Source: Candidatus Yonathbacteria bacterium CG17_big_fil_post_rev_8_21_14_2_50_43_9
GTDB lineage: Bacteria > Patescibacteriota > Minisyncoccia > Phycocordibacterales > UBA1550
Direction: 5' to 3'
NCBI GenBank assembly: GCA_002771015.1
Contig: PCUO01000018.1
Location: forward strand, 45,808 to 67,537
DNA length: 21,730 bases
Shown: positions 19,680 to 21,730 of the stretch, piece after piece
Position numbering within the stretch: the first letter of the stretch is position 1
Layout of the letters: every line of letters begins with the position of its first letter
Notes under the pieces: model-generated
What the model saw: only the letters and a program-made list of their open reading frames with translations
Told to the model about the DNA's origin: nothing
Database searches by the model: none
Made by a program: the position numbers and the translations under genes

Positions 19680-21730
19680 ATGAACAATATGACTACTAAA
19701 AAACCAGATGTAGGAAATTTTGTTGAGGGAGTTATTACAACTACAGCCAAGGGCTTTGGCTTTGTTTCTGTAGGCGAAGACAGCCCGCGCGAGAATGATA
19801 TCAAAGTGGAGGCTGGATTTCTCAACACCGCCCTTCCTCGCGACCGAGTGAAAGTCAGGCTTAACGCCAAGATAAGTGACATGCAACAGACTGGTGAGGT
19901 TGTGGAAATTCTCGCGCGCAACAAAATCACATTCGTCGGCACAGTAGAGGATGAAAATGGCGTAACCTTTCTAATTCCACAGGACACGCGCATCTACGTG
20001 GATTTCCTTATTCCCAATCCTATTATGCCCGCCACTGCTTCGTCGAACCCAAGCGGAGCAGATAGGCGATGGCAGGCTGTGCCTCATAACCAAAAACTTC
20101 GTGGGAAAAAAGCGCTCGTGCGACTTATAGACTGGACTGATCCAAAGAAAAGCCCGACGGCTGAGATTATTGAAATTCTAGGTGACGCCGGCGACAATGA
20201 AACAGAAATCCGCGCCATCGTCCTTGATAAAGGTCTCCAAATGGAGCTTCCAGAAAAAATCCATCGCGAAGCGGATGCTCTTAAAAAATCCGCGTCCGAG
20301 TTTATTTCTAAAGAAATAAAAAAACGACGAGATTTTCGCAGTGTAACCACATTTACCATTGACCCCGCAGACGCAAAGGATTTTGACGACGCTATTTCAA
20401 TTCAAACGCTCCCAAGCGGCGAGATTGAAATCGGTGTGCATATTGCAGACGTTTCAGCATATGTAAAACCGCATAGCGCTATTGATGAGGAAGCTCGCGT
20501 GCGCGCTACATCTATCTACCTTGTAGACCGTGTGATCCCAATGTTTCCAGAAGTTCTTTCCAACGACATTTGCTCACTAAACGAAAAAGAGGACAAACTT
20601 GTTTTTTCCGCTGTATTCACATTCTCTCCAGATACCGATACTAATCCAAACTCAAAAGTTGTGGTAAAAGATTCATGGTTTGGACGAGGAATTATTAACT
20701 CCGCGAAGCGCTTTACATACGAGAATGCGCAAGAGGTATTGGATAACGGCAAAGGACTCTTTTATGACGAGATTCACACATTAAACACAATCGCCAAGAA
20801 GCTCGCGAAGCAAGACAAAGAAGAGGGCGCGATTTCCTTTGAACACGATGAGGTGCGTTTTGAACTTGACGCAAACAAAAAGCCGGTCCGCGTGTACACA
20901 AAAAAGTTTCAAGATACTAACAAACTCGTGGAAATGTTTATGTTGCTCGCAAATAAAAAAGTTGCGGAGTTTGTTTCTTCTAAACTTGGTAACGTGCAAG
21001 GGAAAACAGCACATCCCGAGCACGAGGGAGATCTATTTGTGTACCGCGTGCACGACGAACCAAAACCAGAACGTCTCGCAGAGCTCGCAAAATTTGTCGC
21101 AGGGCTCGGATACAAGCTTCCTTTGAAAGAAGGGCGTGTTTCTTCAACCGACATCAATAAATTTCTAGAGCAAATTAAAGGCAAACCAGAGGAGACAATG
21201 CTAAACACAGCAACTGTTCGCACAATGGCAAAAGCTATATACTCCACGCGAAACATCGGGCACTACGGGCTCGCGTACGAGCACTACACGCACTTCACCT
21301 CCCCTATTCGCCGTTATCCAGACGTGATGGTGCATCGCATCCTTGCGCACTTCCTCTCAAACGAAAAGGTGACAAATGAGGAGATGAATGAGTATCGTTC
21401 TCTTGCGACGCACTCCTCCGAAATGGAAAAACTAGCAGCAGATGCAGAGCGCGCGTCTATAAAGTTCAAGCAAGCAGAATACATGAGCGAGCGCGTTGGA
21501 AAAGAGTTCAACGGCATCATTTCCGGCGTTGCGGAGTGGGGCGTGTTTGTAGAAGAAGAAGAAACAAAATGCGAAGGTCTTATTCGTATTTCAGACCTCG
21601 GCAACGACTACTATATTTTTGAACGCGACAAATATCGCATCATTGGAAAACAGTCGCATGAAAAGTTTACTCTCGGCGACAAATTGAAATTCCGCGTAAA
21701 AGCGGTTGACCTTGAGAAAAAAAGTATTGA
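19680..21730 (+). CDS. rnr: Ribonuclease R (RNB-family 3'-5' exoribonuclease), C-terminal end outside the window
   Basis: 683 codons are present, open to the window edge. An N-terminal cold-shock/OB domain has GVITTTAKGFGFVSV (~18-31). The RNB catalytic domain has TIDPADAKDFDDAISI (~226-241), whose Asp residues bind the metal ions. It continues with VHIADVSAYVKPHS, SIYLVDRVIPMFPEVLSNDI with CSLNEKEDKL, and HYGLAYEHYTHFTSPIRRYP (RNA path). The C-terminal S1 domain starts at GKEFNGIISGVAEWGVFVEE and is cut off. The enzyme degrades structured RNA processively, including rRNA and mRNA decay products. ATG 19689 (3 codons later) is an equally possible start. One of only two plus-strand genes in the window, divergent from the small gene at 19333. 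Confidence 0.96.
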   Translation, partial: MNNMTTKKPDVGNFVEGVITTTAKGFGFVSVGEDSPRENDIKVEAGFLNTALPRDRVKVRLNAKISDMQQTGEVVEILARNKITFVGTVEDENGVTFLIPQDTRIYVDFLIPNPIMPATASSNPSGADRRWQAVPHNQKLRGKKALVRLIDWTDPKKSPTAEIIEILGDAGDNETEIRAIVLDKGLQMELPEKIHREADALKKSASEFISKEIKKRRDFRSVTTFTIDPADAKDFDDAISIQTLPSGEIEIGVHIADVSAYVKPHSAIDEEARVRATSIYLVDRVIPMFPEVLSNDICSLNEKEDKLVFSAVFTFSPDTDTNPNSKVVVKDSWFGRGIINSAKRFTYENAQEVLDNGKGLFYDEIHTLNTIAKKLAKQDKEEGAISFEHDEVRFELDANKKPVRVYTKKFQDTNKLVEMFMLLANKKVAEFVSSKLGNVQGKTAHPEHEGDLFVYRVHDEPKPERLAELAKFVAGLGYKLPLKEGRVSSTDINKFLEQIKGKPEETMLNTATVRTMAKAIYSTRNIGHYGLAYEHYTHFTSPIRRYPDVMVHRILAHFLSNEKVTNEEMNEYRSLATHSSEMEKLAADAERASIKFKQAEYMSERVGKEFNGIISGVAEWGVFVEEEETKCEGLIRISDLGNDYYIFERDKYRIIGKQSHEKFTLGDKLKFRVKAVDLEKKSI

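Overview
The window looks like chromosomal DNA from a Candidate Phyla Radiation (Patescibacteria) bacterium, most likely of the Parcubacteria group. Grounds for this: an AT-leaning sequence; short, tightly packed genes almost all on the minus strand; almost no Shine-Dalgarno sequences; a DUF5674 gene; a membrane-anchored baseplate-J-like protein next to a PilM/FtsA-like protein; a short L13 (114 aa); and an infA-rpmJ-rpsM-rpsK-rpsD-rpoA-rplQ-rplM-rpsI cluster that is not preceded by secY-adk-map. The lineage is an inference from gene content; no marker was searched. UAA, UAG and UGA all read as stops.

Layout. (1) 1-4922, accessory and signalling: the N-terminal part of a 7TM protein that resembles a histidine-kinase sensor (cut by the window edge), a small unknown gene, a DUF5674 gene with two compensating frameshifts, a divergent coiled-coil gene ending at a strong hairpin, then a minus-strand operon (19-codon ORF, PlsC-type acyltransferase, HAD-IB phosphatase, 7TM histidine kinase) joined by stop/start overlaps. 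(2) 4980-6011: a REP-associated tyrosine transposase (RAYT) flanked by inverted REP-like sequences, with a solo REP core near 10050. (3) 6062-6757: a second PlsC-type acyltransferase. (4) 6947-10714: grpE-dnaK-dnaJ, transcribed in that order on the minus strand, with an AT-rich dispersed element at the grpE and dnaK stops. (5) 10761-11205: a toxin-antitoxin pair whose RelE-like toxin has an in-frame stop. (6) 11421-15911: ribosomal protein/RNA polymerase alpha cluster starting at infA, with several internal promoters and structured intergenic regions. (7) 15962-18563: PilM-like ATPase and baseplate-J-like membrane protein. (8) 18692-19536: a 56-bp perfect palindrome, rpsP with its terminator, and a small unknown gene. 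(9) 19680-end: RNase R (plus strand, cut by the window edge).

The main pattern beyond the genes concerns expression signals. Several operon-first genes have a -10 box (often with an extended TGn) only 6-7 bases before the start codon, which predicts leaderless mRNAs. At rpsP and rpmJ the -35 box lies inside the distal arm of a hairpin that ends or follows the upstream gene, so termination and re-initiation signals share the same DNA. No complete, clearly new multi-gene system was found. The best candidates for something undescribed are these compact expression signals, the stop-codon-donating AT-rich element, the 56-bp palindrome and the structured region ahead of rplM.
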